64,000 bases of DNA from Sedimentitalea xiamensis (GTDB taxonomy: Bacteria > Pseudomonadota > Alphaproteobacteria > Rhodobacterales > Rhodobacteraceae): assembly GCF_030164465.1 (NCBI RefSeq), contig NZ_JASNJE010000016.1:36699-100698 (forward strand), written 5' to 3'. Of this stretch, positions 40,837 to 49,734 are shown in pieces. Made by a program: the position numbers and the translations under genes. The notes beneath the pieces were generated by a model. The model ran no database searches. It saw only the letters and a program-made list of their open reading frames with translations, and was not told where the DNA came from. How positions within the stretch are numbered: the first letter of the stretch is position 1; every line of letters begins with the position of its first letter.

Positions 40837-42227
40837 TACTTCGGCCCGACCATCAGTTCCGGGCGCACGACCCGGTCAAAGGTGGCTTCATCGACGAAGC
40901 CGAGCGCGATGGCCTCTTCCTTCAGGGTGGTGCCATTCTTGTGAGCGGTCTTGGCGACCTTCGTGGCATTGTCATAACCGATCTCGGGCGCAAGGGCCGT
41001 GACCAGCATCAGCGACTCCCGCATCAGTTTCTCGATGCGCACCCTGTCGGCCTTCAACCCGTCGACGAGGTTGTCGGTGAATGCGCTGGCGGCGTCGCCC
41101 AGAAGCTGCATGGACTGCAACACGTTGTAGGACATCATCGGCTTGTAGACATTGAGTTCGAAATGGCCCTGGCTGCCGGCGAAACCGACGGCGGCATCGT
41201 TGCCCATCACGTGGGCGCAGACCTGGGTCAGCGCCTCGCACTGTGTCGGGTTGACCTTGCCGGGCATGATCGAACTGCCCGGCTCGTTCTCCGGCAGGAT
41301 CAGTTCGCCGAGGCCGCAGCGCGGACCGGACCCCAGCAGGCGGATGTCGTTGGCGATCTTGAAGAGGCTGACCGCCACGGTCTTGAGCGCGCCGGACAGT
41401 TCGACCATCGCGTCATGGGCGGCCAGAGCCTCGAACTTGTTGGGCGCGGTGACAAAGGGCAGGCCGGTGATCTCGGCCATATTGGCGGAGACCATCTCGG
41501 CCCAGCCCGTTTTCGTGTTCAGACCGGTGCCGACGGCGGTGCCGCCCTGCGCCAGTTCGTAGATGCGCCCCAGCGCGTCCTTGACCCGCTGGATGCCCAT
41601 GGCGACCTGGTGGGTATAACCCGAAAACTCCTGGCTGAGCGTCAGAGGCGTGGCGTCCTGCGTGTGGGTCCGGCCGATCTTGATGATGCCATCGAATTCC
41701 GCGACCTTGGCCTGAAGGGCCGTGTGCAGCTTTTCAAGGCCGGGCAACAGCACCTGATGCGCGGTCATGGCGGCGGAGATGTGCATCGCGGTCGGGAAGG
41801 TGTCGTTGGAGGACTGGCCCATGTTGCAGTGATCGTTGGGATGCACGGGGTCCTTGGAGCCGATCACGCCGCCCAGTATCTCGATGGCGCGGTTGGCGAT
41901 CACTTCGTTGGCGTTCATGTTGGATTGCGTGCCCGATCCGGTCTGCCACACGACCAGCGGGAAGTTGTCGTCCAGCTTGCCCTCGATCACTTCTCCGGCG
42001 GCCTGCATGATGGCCTTGCCGCGCGTCTCGTCCAGCGATCCCAGTTCCATGTTGGCCTGCGCGCAGGCCTTCTTGATGACGCCGAGCGCGCGCACGATGG
42101 CGACGGGCTGCTTTTCCCACCCGATCGGAAAGTTCAGGATCGAACGCTGCGTCTGGGCCCCCCAGTATTTGTCGGCGGGAACCTCGAGCGGGCCGAAGCT
42201 GTCGGTTTCTGTGCGGGTATTGGACAT
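40836..42227 (-). CDS. fumC: Fumarate hydratase class II
   Basis: Interconverts fumarate and malate in the TCA cycle without an iron-sulfur cluster. The 463-residue protein carries the superfamily signature [17 protein letters not shown], the active-site histidine segment [16 protein letters not shown] and the [12 protein letters not shown] loop. It begins [20 protein letters not shown]. Two small genes follow with overlapping start and stop codons, in an apparent fumC-DUF4169-RHH operon. Confidence 0.97.
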   Translation of the reverse strand: MSNTRTETDSFGPLEVPADKYWGAQTQRSILNFPIGWEKQPVAIVRALGVIKKACAQANMELGSLDETRGKAIMQAAGEVIEGKLDDNFPLVVWQTGSGTQSNMNANEVIANRAIEILGGVIGSKDPVHPNDHCNMGQSSNDTFPTAMHISAAMTAHQVLLPGLEKLHTALQAKVAEFDGIIKIGRTHTQDATPLTLSQEFSGYTHQVAMGIQRVKDALGRIYELAQGGTAVGTGLNTKTGWAEMVSANMAEITGLPFVTAPNKFEALAAHDAMVELSGALKTVAVSLFKIANDIRLLGSGPRCGLGELILPENEPGSSIMPGKVNPTQCEALTQVCAHVMGNDAAVGFAGSQGHFELNVYKPMMSYNVLQSMQLLGDAASAFTDNLVDGLKADRVRIEKLMRESLMLVTALAPEIGYDNATKVAKTAHKNGTTLKEEAIALGFVDEATFDRVVRPELMVGPK

Positions 42228-42439
42228 CGGAACTCTCCGTCAGGTCTATGGTCGCCAGCGGTTTACCGGGAGGGCGGGACGGGTGCAATTGGCCAGTTGC
42301 GCACAGCCGCAGGCCGGGCATTTCACGGGCCGGACAGGAACTGGAATATTGTCCTTCCCGCGTCACGTAGTATGGTGCCGGTGTGGATGGCCCCGCCTGG
42401 CCCGCCTCCGGGCCTTGCATAGGAAAGAGGATCGCAGAG

Positions 42440-43000
42440 ATGTCGAACATGTCCCGGTCGCAGCCGTTTTCACATGTCTTGCTGATCGGGATCCTGGCGA
42501 GCCTGTTCTGCTGGTTTGCCGTTCCAACGCGAGCCGATATCAGCCAGTTTGTCGGCGATTACTCCGGCTCCGCCGAGATCGTGAACGATGATGGATCGGC
42601 ATCCCCGAGGGACATGAGCGTTTCGATCTCGACGACCGCCAAGGGCTTTGTCGTGAAATGGACGACGGTGACGCACAGGTCCGAAGGCCGCACCAAGGAA
42701 AACACCTACGAGATTTCTTTCCTCCCGAGCGACAGGGAAGGCGTCTATGCCGCCGCGATGAAGAAGAACGTGTTCGGACATGAGGTTCAACTGGACCCGA
42801 TGAAGGGCGAACCCTACGTCTGGGCGCGCGTGATCGGCGATACGCTGACGGTCTACTCCCTCTTCGTCGATGCGGACGGCGGGTATGAGCTGCAACAGTT
42901 CGACCGGACCCTGACCGAAGGCGGCCTGAATCTGGAATTCAGCCGGATCAGCAACGGAACCCAGCGGCGCACGACCAAAGCCTTTCTTGACCGGAAGTAG
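42440..43000 (+). CDS. Secreted protein of unknown function
   Basis: A 186-residue protein with a signal peptide (HVLLIGILASLFCWFAVPTRA) and a beta-rich mature domain (ISQFVGDYSGSAEIVNDDGS, KGFVVKWTTVTH, YEISFLPSDREGVYAAAMKK). The fold resembles small periplasmic lipocalin-like or calycin barrels, but I cannot name a family. ATG 42440 is preceded by a GAGG site. It stands alone between divergent fumC and convergent sspB. Confidence 0.65.
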   Translation: MSNMSRSQPFSHVLLIGILASLFCWFAVPTRADISQFVGDYSGSAEIVNDDGSASPRDMSVSISTTAKGFVVKWTTVTHRSEGRTKENTYEISFLPSDREGVYAAAMKKNVFGHEVQLDPMKGEPYVWARVIGDTLTVYSLFVDADGGYELQQFDRTLTEGGLNLEFSRISNGTQRRTTKAFLDRK

Positions 43001-43033
43001 CCTGACGGCGCAGAAACGCGGGGCCTGATCGCG

Positions 43034-43522
43034 TCAGGGTTGCTTGCGGAAACTGTCCAGGGACACGACCTGCGCATCCGGTTTCGCGGCTTCCTTGGCG
43101 TCTTCTTCCATCGGGGCGGTGTTGGTGGAGGCGGGCGGCGGTGTCGCGTCTTCGTCTTCCTCGTCCTCCTCGGCGGATTCAAACCGCAACCCGAATTCCA
43201 CCGACGGATCGACGAAGGTCTTGATCGCGTCATAAGGAATATAGAGCGGTTCCGGAGAATCCCCGAAGTTGAGCGTAACTGAAAATCCGTCCTGCCCGAC
43301 CACGAGATTGTCGAACCAGTGCTGGATCACCACCGTCATCTCGCCCGGATAGCGGTCCGACAGCCAGTCCGCCATTTCCGTGTCGGGATGGGAGGTGTCG
43401 AAAGTGATGAAGAAATGGTGCGCCCCCGGAAGGCCATTGTCGGCAACATCCTGCAACACGGTCTTGATCAGACCACGCATGGCCGCGTGCATCAGGTTTC
43501 CGTAATCTATGTCGCGGGACAT
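43034..43522 (-). CDS. sspB: SspB-family ClpXP adaptor
   Basis: SspB delivers ssrA-tagged proteins from stalled ribosomes to the ClpXP protease. The 162-residue protein has the folded domain at residues 1-105 (VLQDVADNGLPGAHHFFITF, FSVTLNFGDSPEPLYIPYDA). An acidic linker and a C-terminal ClpX-binding tail (AQVVSLDSFRKQP) follow, as in the Caulobacter-type alpha-SspB. Fittingly, the ssrA gene itself lies 2.8 kb away on the same strand. Confidence 0.92.
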   Translation of the reverse strand: MSRDIDYGNLMHAAMRGLIKTVLQDVADNGLPGAHHFFITFDTSHPDTEMADWLSDRYPGEMTVVIQHWFDNLVVGQDGFSVTLNFGDSPEPLYIPYDAIKTFVDPSVEFGLRFESAEEDEEDEDATPPPASTNTAPMEEDAKEAAKPDAQVVSLDSFRKQP

Positions 43523-43620
43523 CGGCTTTCCCCAGTCTGACCCAATAGGCTGCCGCTCTGGCTGAAATCAGCATAGGGGATTCGATTAGAAACGAAAGCC
43601 TGTCATGGCGGGAAATAGTT

Positions 43621-44892
43621 TCACACCAGATGGCTGAGCATGCCGGCCAGCGCCGCCAGCGCAAGCGTGGCCGCCATGCCGAGCCGCAGGCGCATCAGGG
43701 CAACCGCCGCCAGGCCCGTCAGGCCGAGCGCCGGCAGATTCAGAGACAGAACATCAGGCTGCGGAAATGACATCGGACCGACGGTCCGTTCGACGATTTT
43801 GTCAAAGAACACATGCATCGCGAACCAGATTGTAAGATTGAGGATGACGCCGACCACCGCCGCCGTGATGGCCCGCAATGCGGCCGACAGCCGTGGGCGG
43901 CCGGAAAGGTGATCCAGATAGGGGGCGGCGAGAAAGATCCAGAGAAAACAGGGTATGAATGTTGCCCAGAGCGCAACGGCTCCCGCCGCCAGGGCAAGCG
44001 GCCATCCTCCGGCCTGATGACCCGCCAGCATGGCGACGAACTGCGTGACGAGGATGAGCGGTCCGGGCGTGGTTTCCGCCAGCCCCAGGGCGTCGATCAT
44101 CTGTGCCGTGTCTATCCACCGGTAATCCTGGACGATCGTTTGCGTCAGGTAGGCCAGAACCGCATAGGCGCCACCGAACGTGACCACGGCCAGCTTCGCA
44201 AAAAGCCATCCGATATCACGCAACAGCGCGGGGCCGGTCACACTCAGTGCGATCAGCGGACCCAACCACAGGGTCAGCCAGATACCGGACGTGCGCAGGG
44301 CTGCACCGGGTGCGAAGGGGTGTCCCGCTTCGGGCGCGGCTTTCGAGTTGGCGCTTGCAAAACCCCAAAGCCCGGCAAGGGCCACGATCAGTGGAAACGG
44401 CAGGTCGAACGCGAAGATCGCGAGGAAAGCCGATCCCGCGATGACCCAGGCCGACGGGCCGATCAGGGCCTTGTCCGAAAGCTTGACCAGGGCCTGAAGC
44501 ACGATCACGACGACGGTGGCCTTGATGCCCAGGAACGCCGCCTGCACCAGGGGAAGCTGGCCATAGCCGACGTAGAGCCCGACCAGACCCGCGATGACCA
44601 GTGCGCCAGGCAGAACGAAAAGCCCGCCGGCGACCAGACCTCCGGCGGTTCCGCGCAATCGCCACCCGGCATAGGTTGCCAGTTGCATCGCTTCGGGTCC
44701 GGGCAGCAGCATGCACAGCGACAGGGCGCGCAAAAAGGTCTGTTCGTCCAGCCAGTTGCGGTCCTCGACCAGTTCCTTGTGCATCAGCGCGATCTGGGCG
44801 GCAGGCCCGCCAAAGGACAACAGCCCTATGCGTCCGAAAACGCGAAACATCTCGCCTTTGGTCGACGTATTTCTGTTCGCGTTATCGCTCAA
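43621..44892 (-). CDS. chrA: Chromate transporter ChrA (long form)
   Basis: An inner-membrane CHR-family protein of 423 residues, made of two homologous halves. Each half begins with a GGP/GGA-type motif (GLLSFGGPAAQIALMHKELV at about residue 22; LAVVTFGGAYAVLAYLTQTI at about 235) and a PGP stretch (LLPGPEAMQLATY and ETTPGPLILVTQF). These proteins export chromate and give resistance, though many are uncharacterised. About ten membrane helices. The 780-base spacer upstream holds no sure gene. Confidence 0.9.
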   Translation of the reverse strand: MSDNANRNTSTKGEMFRVFGRIGLLSFGGPAAQIALMHKELVEDRNWLDEQTFLRALSLCMLLPGPEAMQLATYAGWRLRGTAGGLVAGGLFVLPGALVIAGLVGLYVGYGQLPLVQAAFLGIKATVVVIVLQALVKLSDKALIGPSAWVIAGSAFLAIFAFDLPFPLIVALAGLWGFASANSKAAPEAGHPFAPGAALRTSGIWLTLWLGPLIALSVTGPALLRDIGWLFAKLAVVTFGGAYAVLAYLTQTIVQDYRWIDTAQMIDALGLAETTPGPLILVTQFVAMLAGHQAGGWPLALAAGAVALWATFIPCFLWIFLAAPYLDHLSGRPRLSAALRAITAAVVGVILNLTIWFAMHVFFDKIVERTVGPMSFPQPDVLSLNLPALGLTGLAAVALMRLRLGMAATLALAALAGMLSHLV

Positions 44893-45673
44893 TCGCCTGT
44901 CTCCGGCCGCATTGCCAGGTTGTAATTGGCTCCGGTTCGGCAGGTTTCCCGCGGGCCATTCGCATTACCCCGGATCGCGAGGGGGTCCTGGCCGGAGGCA
45001 TTTGCAGATCCCAAATGGCCGCAAAACCTTTGCTGGATGCCAAGTCCGCCCGGTGCCGACGGGTGTCGTTGCGCATTGGTCTGCGTCCGTTGGCCAGGAG
45101 GACCCGACCGAAGAGGCGCAGGAAGGTCGGAACATCTGTTTGGCCTGGGATGCGAAGATTGGGGGGCAGAATGTCGCGGCCTGTGAACTCTGCCGCCTTC
45201 CCCGTGGCCGGGCCGCCGCCGTTGCGTGGCCGATTTCCCTTCGGACGGGTGTGGCGACATGATTGCTGCTGTCCTTACAGGCTTGACGCGATTGCTTTCA
45301 GATTTCCGGCCTTTCAGCAAGCGTGTTGGCGGCACCCGCCGAGACAGCCCGCATGTTCCGCGGCGCATTGGCGTTCCTTGCCGCTGTTTGCTGTCAACCT
45401 CCCTCCAGGGGCGCAGGGATTTTGCAGGAGGTTCCACGTCACCGCGCCATCCCGAACGCAGCGTCGGTTCTTCGCGAAGTTCCCGGTTTTCTCGTGACCC
45501 GGCGCGGTCCATTCAATCCCGCTGGCACCATTGGCGGGATATTCAGCGGCAATCCGCGGCCCTCTGCAAACAGGACCGGTCCGGTGGAATCCGGCATTTC
45601 GGAAATTGGATGGTGAAACGGCGCCAAGCGGCCGGTGCAGCCGGGCGACGATCCGTTTGACGTCAGCCGGATG
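44893..45673. other. Gene-poor spacer of about 780 bases
   Basis: No confident gene. A 97-codon frame at 45323-45616 contains MFRGALAFLAAVCC, which looks like a signal sequence, but it lacks a recognisable domain. A neighbouring frame carries CRRFH and later YSAAIRG, which might be a decayed cytochrome c; the evidence is too thin to call. Otherwise I see no repeats or RNA structures. Confidence 0.4.
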
Positions 45674-46105
45674 TCAATCCCAGGTCATGCGCTGACCCGT
45701 CATGCACACCGGAACCGTGTCGACGGGAAACTGGCCCAACTGTTCGAAGAGAGACACATAATCGAACTGATTGTAGGCTTCGACCAATTGGTCGCCTTCA
45801 AACCGGACCATGGTCTGGCCGGTCACTTCGACGGGCGCGCCGGTATCCGCCCGGCTGGTCCGCGCCCGCACGAGCGCCGCGACCCAGGCACCGTTCTCGA
45901 CGATCACGGGACAGTCGATTTCGATGTCACCCAGCAGATTTGACACAGCCATCACCAGGTCGCGGAAGTCCTGTGGCGAGAACTGCATTTGGGGGATTAG
46001 CCCGTCGGCATGCGCCGTCGGGGCGAAATAGCGGTCAATGGCATCAAGATCCTTGTGGACCCAGACATCCTGGTAAAAATTCAGCAATCGTTCGGATCGG
46101 GTCAT
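45674..46105 (-). CDS. SnoaL/NTF2-like protein
   Basis: A 143-residue alpha+beta-barrel protein of the SnoaL-like/NTF2 superfamily. It starts MTRSERLLNFYQDVWVHKDL and contains LDAIDRYFAPTAHADGLIPQ, VSNLLGDIEIDCPVIVEN and MVRFEGDQLVEAYNQFD, the usual helix-plus-curved-sheet pattern. Members range from polyketide cyclases to binding proteins with no activity, so the function is open. ATG 46105 has GGAGG five bases upstream. It stands alone, between the spacer and ssrA. Confidence 0.75.
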   Translation of the reverse strand: MTRSERLLNFYQDVWVHKDLDAIDRYFAPTAHADGLIPQMQFSPQDFRDLVMAVSNLLGDIEIDCPVIVENGAWVAALVRARTSRADTGAPVEVTGQTMVRFEGDQLVEAYNQFDYVSLFEQLGQFPVDTVPVCMTGQRMTWD

Positions 46106-46316
46106 CTGCACCTCCAAAGCTGAGCCAAATCTAGCGTGGCGGCGATGAACAAATGCTGAATGAATGCGCCCCTTTCATAAAATGATCCGTATTGGCTGAC
46201 ACATTTTCGACTGCCTGCCGGAACCGGCTTCGCGAGCATCCGGTTTCCCGCGCGAAGGGTGCCGCCCTGCTTGCGCAGTCCAAACCCGGCAGAACGTCTT
46301 TTCCCAATGGTTTGCA

Positions 46317-46635
46317 GCGGGGCGATAAAGTGCAGGCTTCTGTTGCCAGGTGCCTGCGGACCCCGCCTTACGCTGCTAGGCGCAAGGGCTTAAGTTTCGG
46401 TCTGGTTACTGCTTACGCAGCAACGGCAACCGGAGCACGATTGTCATTTGCAATTGTACTGTTCGGGCCGATACGGTGGCACCCCGCCGAGACAAAGCTA
46501 ACCCCTTTAGACGTTCGTCGATCCTGTTTCGGCCCCATGATCCCCAAATGAAGGATTTTGGTGGAGCCGCCGGGTACCGCCCCCGGGTCCGATCCGCTTA
46601 TTACGAGCGCGTTTATGTCCATAGTCCCGAAGGAC
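46317..46635 (-). ncRNA. ssrA: Permuted two-piece tmRNA (ssrA)
   Basis: Transfer-messenger RNA, which rescues stalled ribosomes. The gene is circularly permuted: an acceptor piece (46635 to 46559, ending CGGCTCC-A-CCA) comes first. A 22-base spacer follows, then a coding piece starting GGGGCCG at 46536. GGGGCCG pairs with CGGCTCC to form the acceptor stem. A T-arm stem CCGGG/CCCGG is present in the acceptor piece. The tag frame 46451-46413 encodes ANDNRAPVAVAA and a stop, starting at resume codon GCA. The coding piece ends in a GCAGGC/GCCTGC-type pseudoknot helix. After maturation the spacer is removed, giving two RNAs. Ends are approximate. Confidence 0.9.
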
Positions 46636-46641
46636 ATCCTG

Positions 46642-46670
46642 ATATTAAGCACAGAACCTTCGGGTTTCAA
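46642..46670 (-). promoter_or_regulatory. Promoter of ssrA
   Basis: On the minus strand TTGAAA, 17 bases, TAATAT: strong matches at ideal spacing. Transcription would start near 46635, exactly at the hairpin (ATGTCC/GGACAT) that opens the acceptor RNA. Confidence 0.65.
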
Positions 46671-46817
46671 TCACTCACAGCGGGTCAGCGCGAAGTTTTT
46701 CCGCCAGCATTCCGGCCACATGCCCTGCGCTGGTTCGCCGGTGCGCAAAGTCTTGGTCTTGGCACCTTTCGGAAATTTCGCCTACACTTGCAACCGTTTG
46801 GGCGAGGAGGGACTGAC

Positions 46818-47507
46818 ATGTGTTTTTCCGCCACGGCAAGTTTCGCCGCCGCAGCGACCCTTGTGCCCTGCGGGATCGTGACCATCAGGCAGGCGCTTGA
46901 CACCGACCGGCGACGGATCGGCATCGCGTGTTTTCCCCTGTTCTTCGGTGTGCAGCAGGCTTTCGAGGCGATCGTGTGGCTGGGCATCGATGCGCCATCG
47001 GAATGGCCTCTGTCTGCAGCGGCGCTGGTCTTCCTGTTCTTTGCCTATTGGTTCTGGCCTGTCTGGGTCCCGGCGTCGGCCTGCCTGATCGAGCCCGACG
47101 GTCTTCGGCGGAGGGTTTTCACCGCGCTTGCGCTGGTCGGGATCGTTTTCGGCGCGGTATTGTATCTGCCGGTTCTGGCCAACCCGGACGGCCTGACCGT
47201 GACCCTGGTGCGCAACTCGCTGGTCTATACCGGCGATCTCCTGTTTCACGGAGAGATGGCGAAGCAATTGCTGCGGGTTCTCTATGCGATGGTGATCTGC
47301 ATTCCCCTGATGGCGTCGAGCCGCCTTGACCTGCGTCGTTTCGGATACCTGATCGCAGCATCCGTGCTGATCAGTTTTCTCGTGGCCAGCTACGCGTTCA
47401 CGTCGATCTGGTGTTTCATGGCCGCGATCCTGTCTGCTTATATACTGGTGGTCTTCCGGGGCTTGAAGCGTGGTTCAGGGGCGTGGGATTCCCCGTCGTC
47501 CGGATGA
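46818..47507 (+). CDS. DUF6629 family membrane protein
   Basis: A 229-residue integral membrane protein with about seven hydrophobic helices and a conserved-looking start MCFSATASFAAAATLVPCGI, as in DUF6629. Two cysteines (Cys2 and Cys18) sit in that segment. Function unknown. ATG 46818 follows GAGGAGG; the longer open frame upstream runs antisense to ssrA and is rejected. Its last 70 bases overlap the end of the convergent GntR-family gene, so one of the two ends may be longer than in relatives. Confidence 0.75.
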   Translation: MCFSATASFAAAATLVPCGIVTIRQALDTDRRRIGIACFPLFFGVQQAFEAIVWLGIDAPSEWPLSAAALVFLFFAYWFWPVWVPASACLIEPDGLRRRVFTALALVGIVFGAVLYLPVLANPDGLTVTLVRNSLVYTGDLLFHGEMAKQLLRVLYAMVICIPLMASSRLDLRRFGYLIAASVLISFLVASYAFTSIWCFMAAILSAYILVVFRGLKRGSGAWDSPSSG

Positions 47508-48247
47508 GACGCAGCGGGTGTTCCGGCGGACCGCGCGGCAAAGACGCGCCGCGCCAGCCCCAGGGTCTCGGTTTCCAGGGCGCTGAGCGCGGCAATCGAC
47601 GCGTCTTCGTCCCGTGTCTCGATCGCTTCGGCGATGGTCGTGTGCAGGGCGACGATGGCTTCTCGCGAGCGGGCCGTGAAGGTGATCATGTTCATCAGAG
47701 GCTGCATGGCCTCGACAGCCCCGGCAAGCTGGTAGGACAGCACGGGATTGCCGGCGCCATCCACCAGGGCCCGGTGAAAGGCGACGTCGCTGGCGCAGAA
47801 GGCTTCGTCGGTCAAACCCGGTTGCGATTGGCGGTGGATTTCGGTGCGCATCGTCGCCAGGTGATCCGCGCTGCGGCGGCGGGCGGACAGGGGCGCGCAG
47901 GCGCGCTCCATCGCGTAGCGGGCCTCGCAGGCGGTTTCGAAGCTGACCGCGTTCATCGAAAGCAACAGGGTCGATGTCGTGACCTGCTGGGAATAGGCGT
48001 CGGTATAGCTCAGCCGGTTCACGAAGGCGCCGCCGCTGGCGCCGCGCTGGGTCCGGATCAGCGACTGGGCGGCCAGCCGCTTGAGCGCCTCGCGCACCGT
48101 CGGCCTAGACACTTCGAAGTGATCCGCAAGTTCGGATTCCGATGGCAGGCGTTCATCGACGATCAGGGTGCCGTCCACGATCGCGTCGCGGATCGCGTTC
48201 GCGATCTGAGCGGAAAGATCTGCCGGACTGTTGGGATCGATTTTCAT
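47438..48247 (-). CDS. FadR-type GntR transcriptional regulator
   Basis: A 269-residue repressor-type protein. The winged helix-turn-helix is at residues 7-72 (LPSESELADHFEVSRPTVRE) and the C-terminal FCD ligand domain at about 95-230 (ASDVAFHRALVDGAGNPVLS). It is divergent from the DUF2182-DUF1326-DinB-dmdA remnant-acuI run. In several roseobacters a GntR regulator (DmdR) precedes dmdA-acuI, so this could be the equivalent; that is inference. Two operator-like GTCTGACAT repeats lie just upstream (48264-48289). ATG 48247 or GTG 48256 are both possible starts. Confidence 0.85.
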   Translation of the reverse strand: MKIDPNSPADLSAQIANAIRDAIVDGTLIVDERLPSESELADHFEVSRPTVREALKRLAAQSLIRTQRGASGGAFVNRLSYTDAYSQQVTTSTLLLSMNAVSFETACEARYAMERACAPLSARRRSADHLATMRTEIHRQSQPGLTDEAFCASDVAFHRALVDGAGNPVLSYQLAGAVEAMQPLMNMITFTARSREAIVALHTTIAEAIETRDEDASIAALSALETETLGLARRVFAARSAGTPAASHPDDGESHAPEPRFKPRKTTSI

Positions 48248-48263
48248 GGAAACCACTTTTCAT

Positions 48264-48289
48264 TTGTCTGACATTTAAAAGTCTGACAT
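48264..48289. promoter_or_regulatory. Paired operator of GntR regulator
   Basis: TTGTCTGACAT and AAGTCTGACAT occur in tandem, 15 bases apart, between the divergent regulator and the DUF2182 gene. Each half is near-palindromic and fits the FadR-subfamily pattern xxGTnnnACxx. The most likely binder is the adjacent GntR protein. Confidence 0.55.
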
Positions 48290-48322
48290 CTAAAACGCAA
48301 GAGGTGAGTCTCCGGGGGAGTC

Positions 48323-49084
48323 ATGGTATTGCAGTTGGTCAGAACGATGTCGGCGCCGCGATGGCTGGCGCTGTTCGGCCTGATCCTGGCTGCCTGGGCG
48401 CTGCTGTACCTGATGGCCGTTCCGGCCGAACTGCGCGATGCGGGGGCGATCTATGGCCGGGATTTCTGGGCCGATCTATGCACGCTGACCCCGGATGCGG
48501 CCGGTCTTGTGCGAATGATCCTGATGTGGGCGCTGATGTCCACCGCGATGATGGTGCCCACAGCCCTTCCGGCGCTGTCCACTTATGACGACATTGGCCG
48601 GGCGACGTCCAGGACCAGCATGACAAGGCTTGTCGGCGGATACCTGACGGTCTGGCTGGGGTTCTCGGTTGCGGCGGCGGGGGCGCAGATGCTGCTGTTT
48701 CGGGCCGGGGCTCTGGATCCGCTGGGGCAGCAACTCGCGGCACCGATTTCAGCGCTGTTGCTGGGACTTGCGGGGCTTTACCAGTTTTCGCCGGCCAAGG
48801 AATCATGCCTGAGCAAATGCCGGCACCCGCTGGCGTTTTTCATGGCGCACTGGGACGAGGGGCCGTGGCGCAATGGAATGCGCCTGGGGGCCGTCTGTAT
48901 CGGCTGTTGCTGGGCGCTGATGCTTCTGGGCTTTGTCGGAGGGGTGATGAACCTTGCCTTCATGGGGCTCGCCACCCTGATCATGGTGCTGGAGAAACTG
49001 CCGGAAATCGGCCGGTTCGTTACCCGGCCTCTTGGCGTAATCTTGTGTCTTGCCGCGCTGGGAACAGCGACGGGTGTGATTTGA
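48323..49084 (+). CDS. DUF2182 metal-binding membrane protein
   Basis: A 253-residue inner-membrane protein with about six helices, matching DUF2182 (described as predicted metal-binding integral membrane proteins). Notable features are the MVRMILMWALMSTAMMVP-like methionine-rich helix (the actual sequence is close to this), KESCLSKCRHPLAFFMAHWD with a Cys-x3-Cys-x-His cluster near residue 160, and CIGCCWALMLLGF. Cys, His and Met richness suggests copper or another soft metal. GGGGGAG precedes ATG 48323. A DUF1326 gene follows 14 bases later. Confidence 0.85.
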   Translation: MVLQLVRTMSAPRWLALFGLILAAWALLYLMAVPAELRDAGAIYGRDFWADLCTLTPDAAGLVRMILMWALMSTAMMVPTALPALSTYDDIGRATSRTSMTRLVGGYLTVWLGFSVAAAGAQMLLFRAGALDPLGQQLAAPISALLLGLAGLYQFSPAKESCLSKCRHPLAFFMAHWDEGPWRNGMRLGAVCIGCCWALMLLGFVGGVMNLAFMGLATLIMVLEKLPEIGRFVTRPLGVILCLAALGTATGVI

Positions 49085-49098
49085 TCGGAGGAAGAAAC

Positions 49099-49734
49099 AT
49101 GGCTTTGGATTCACTGGCGGTCGGAACCGTTCCCTGGACGATCAAGGGAGAATTGATCCTGAACTGCAACTGCACGGTCTTCTGTCCGTGTGTCGTCTCG
49201 CTGGGACAACACCCGCCGACCGAGGGGCACTGTCAGGCCTGGGCCGGAGTCAGGATCGATGAGGGGCAGTATGGCGACACCGATCTGTCCGGGCTGAACG
49301 TCGGCCTGTTTCTGGAAATTCCCGGCAACATGGGGCGCGGCAACTGGAAAGCCGCCGCCTTCATCGACGACCGCGCATCCGACGACGCCTTTGAGGCGCT
49401 GTCAAACATCTTCTCCGGGGCGGCGCGTGGCACGACGGGGCTGTTCGGTATCCTGGTCGGAGAGTTTCTCGGGGCCGAACGGGAACAGGTCGTGTTCGAA
49501 ACCCATGGCAACGAACGCCGTCTTCAGGTGGGCCGCAAGATCCAGGGGGCCGTCGTGCCGGTCGGTGGCAAGGATGGCAAGGATATCGTTGTCACGAATA
49601 CGGAATACTGGATGGGGCCGGACATCACGGTTGCGACGGCGACCAAGGGACGGGTGCGCGCCTTTGGCCGGGTCTGGGATTTCGATGGCCGCAGCGCGGA
49701 AATCTGTCAGATCGACTGGCACGGGCCAAAGTGA
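49099..49734 (+). CDS. DUF1326 family protein
   Basis: A 211-residue soluble protein of the DUF1326 family. The N-terminal cluster LNCNCTVFCPCVVS (four cysteines within ten residues) is a likely metal site. The remainder is a beta-rich domain (GLFLEIPGNMGRGNWKAAAF, EYWMGPDITVATA). DUF1326 and DUF2182 genes are often neighbours, so they probably form one functional unit, maybe metal sensing or delivery to the membrane protein. CGGAGG lies upstream. Its stop overlaps the next start (TGATG). No biochemical role is known to me. Confidence 0.85.
   Translation: MALDSLAVGTVPWTIKGELILNCNCTVFCPCVVSLGQHPPTEGHCQAWAGVRIDEGQYGDTDLSGLNVGLFLEIPGNMGRGNWKAAAFIDDRASDDAFEALSNIFSGAARGTTGLFGILVGEFLGAEREQVVFETHGNERRLQVGRKIQGAVVPVGGKDGKDIVVTNTEYWMGPDITVATATKGRVRAFGRVWDFDGRSAEICQIDWHGPK

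Noticed and set aside
45423..45616. A possible decayed cytochrome c: CRRFH (one base from CxxCH) followed later by YSAAIRG in the same frame
   Set aside because: There is an internal stop and the match is too short to rule out chance. A profile search of the region in all frames would decide.
46476..46817. Upstream extension of the DUF6629 gene, and a minus-strand ORF ending ANDNRAPVAVAA
   Set aside because: Both cross the ssrA gene. The minus-strand ORF only reads the tmRNA tag; it is not a separate protein gene. The DUF6629 protein starts at 46818 after a GAGGAGG site.
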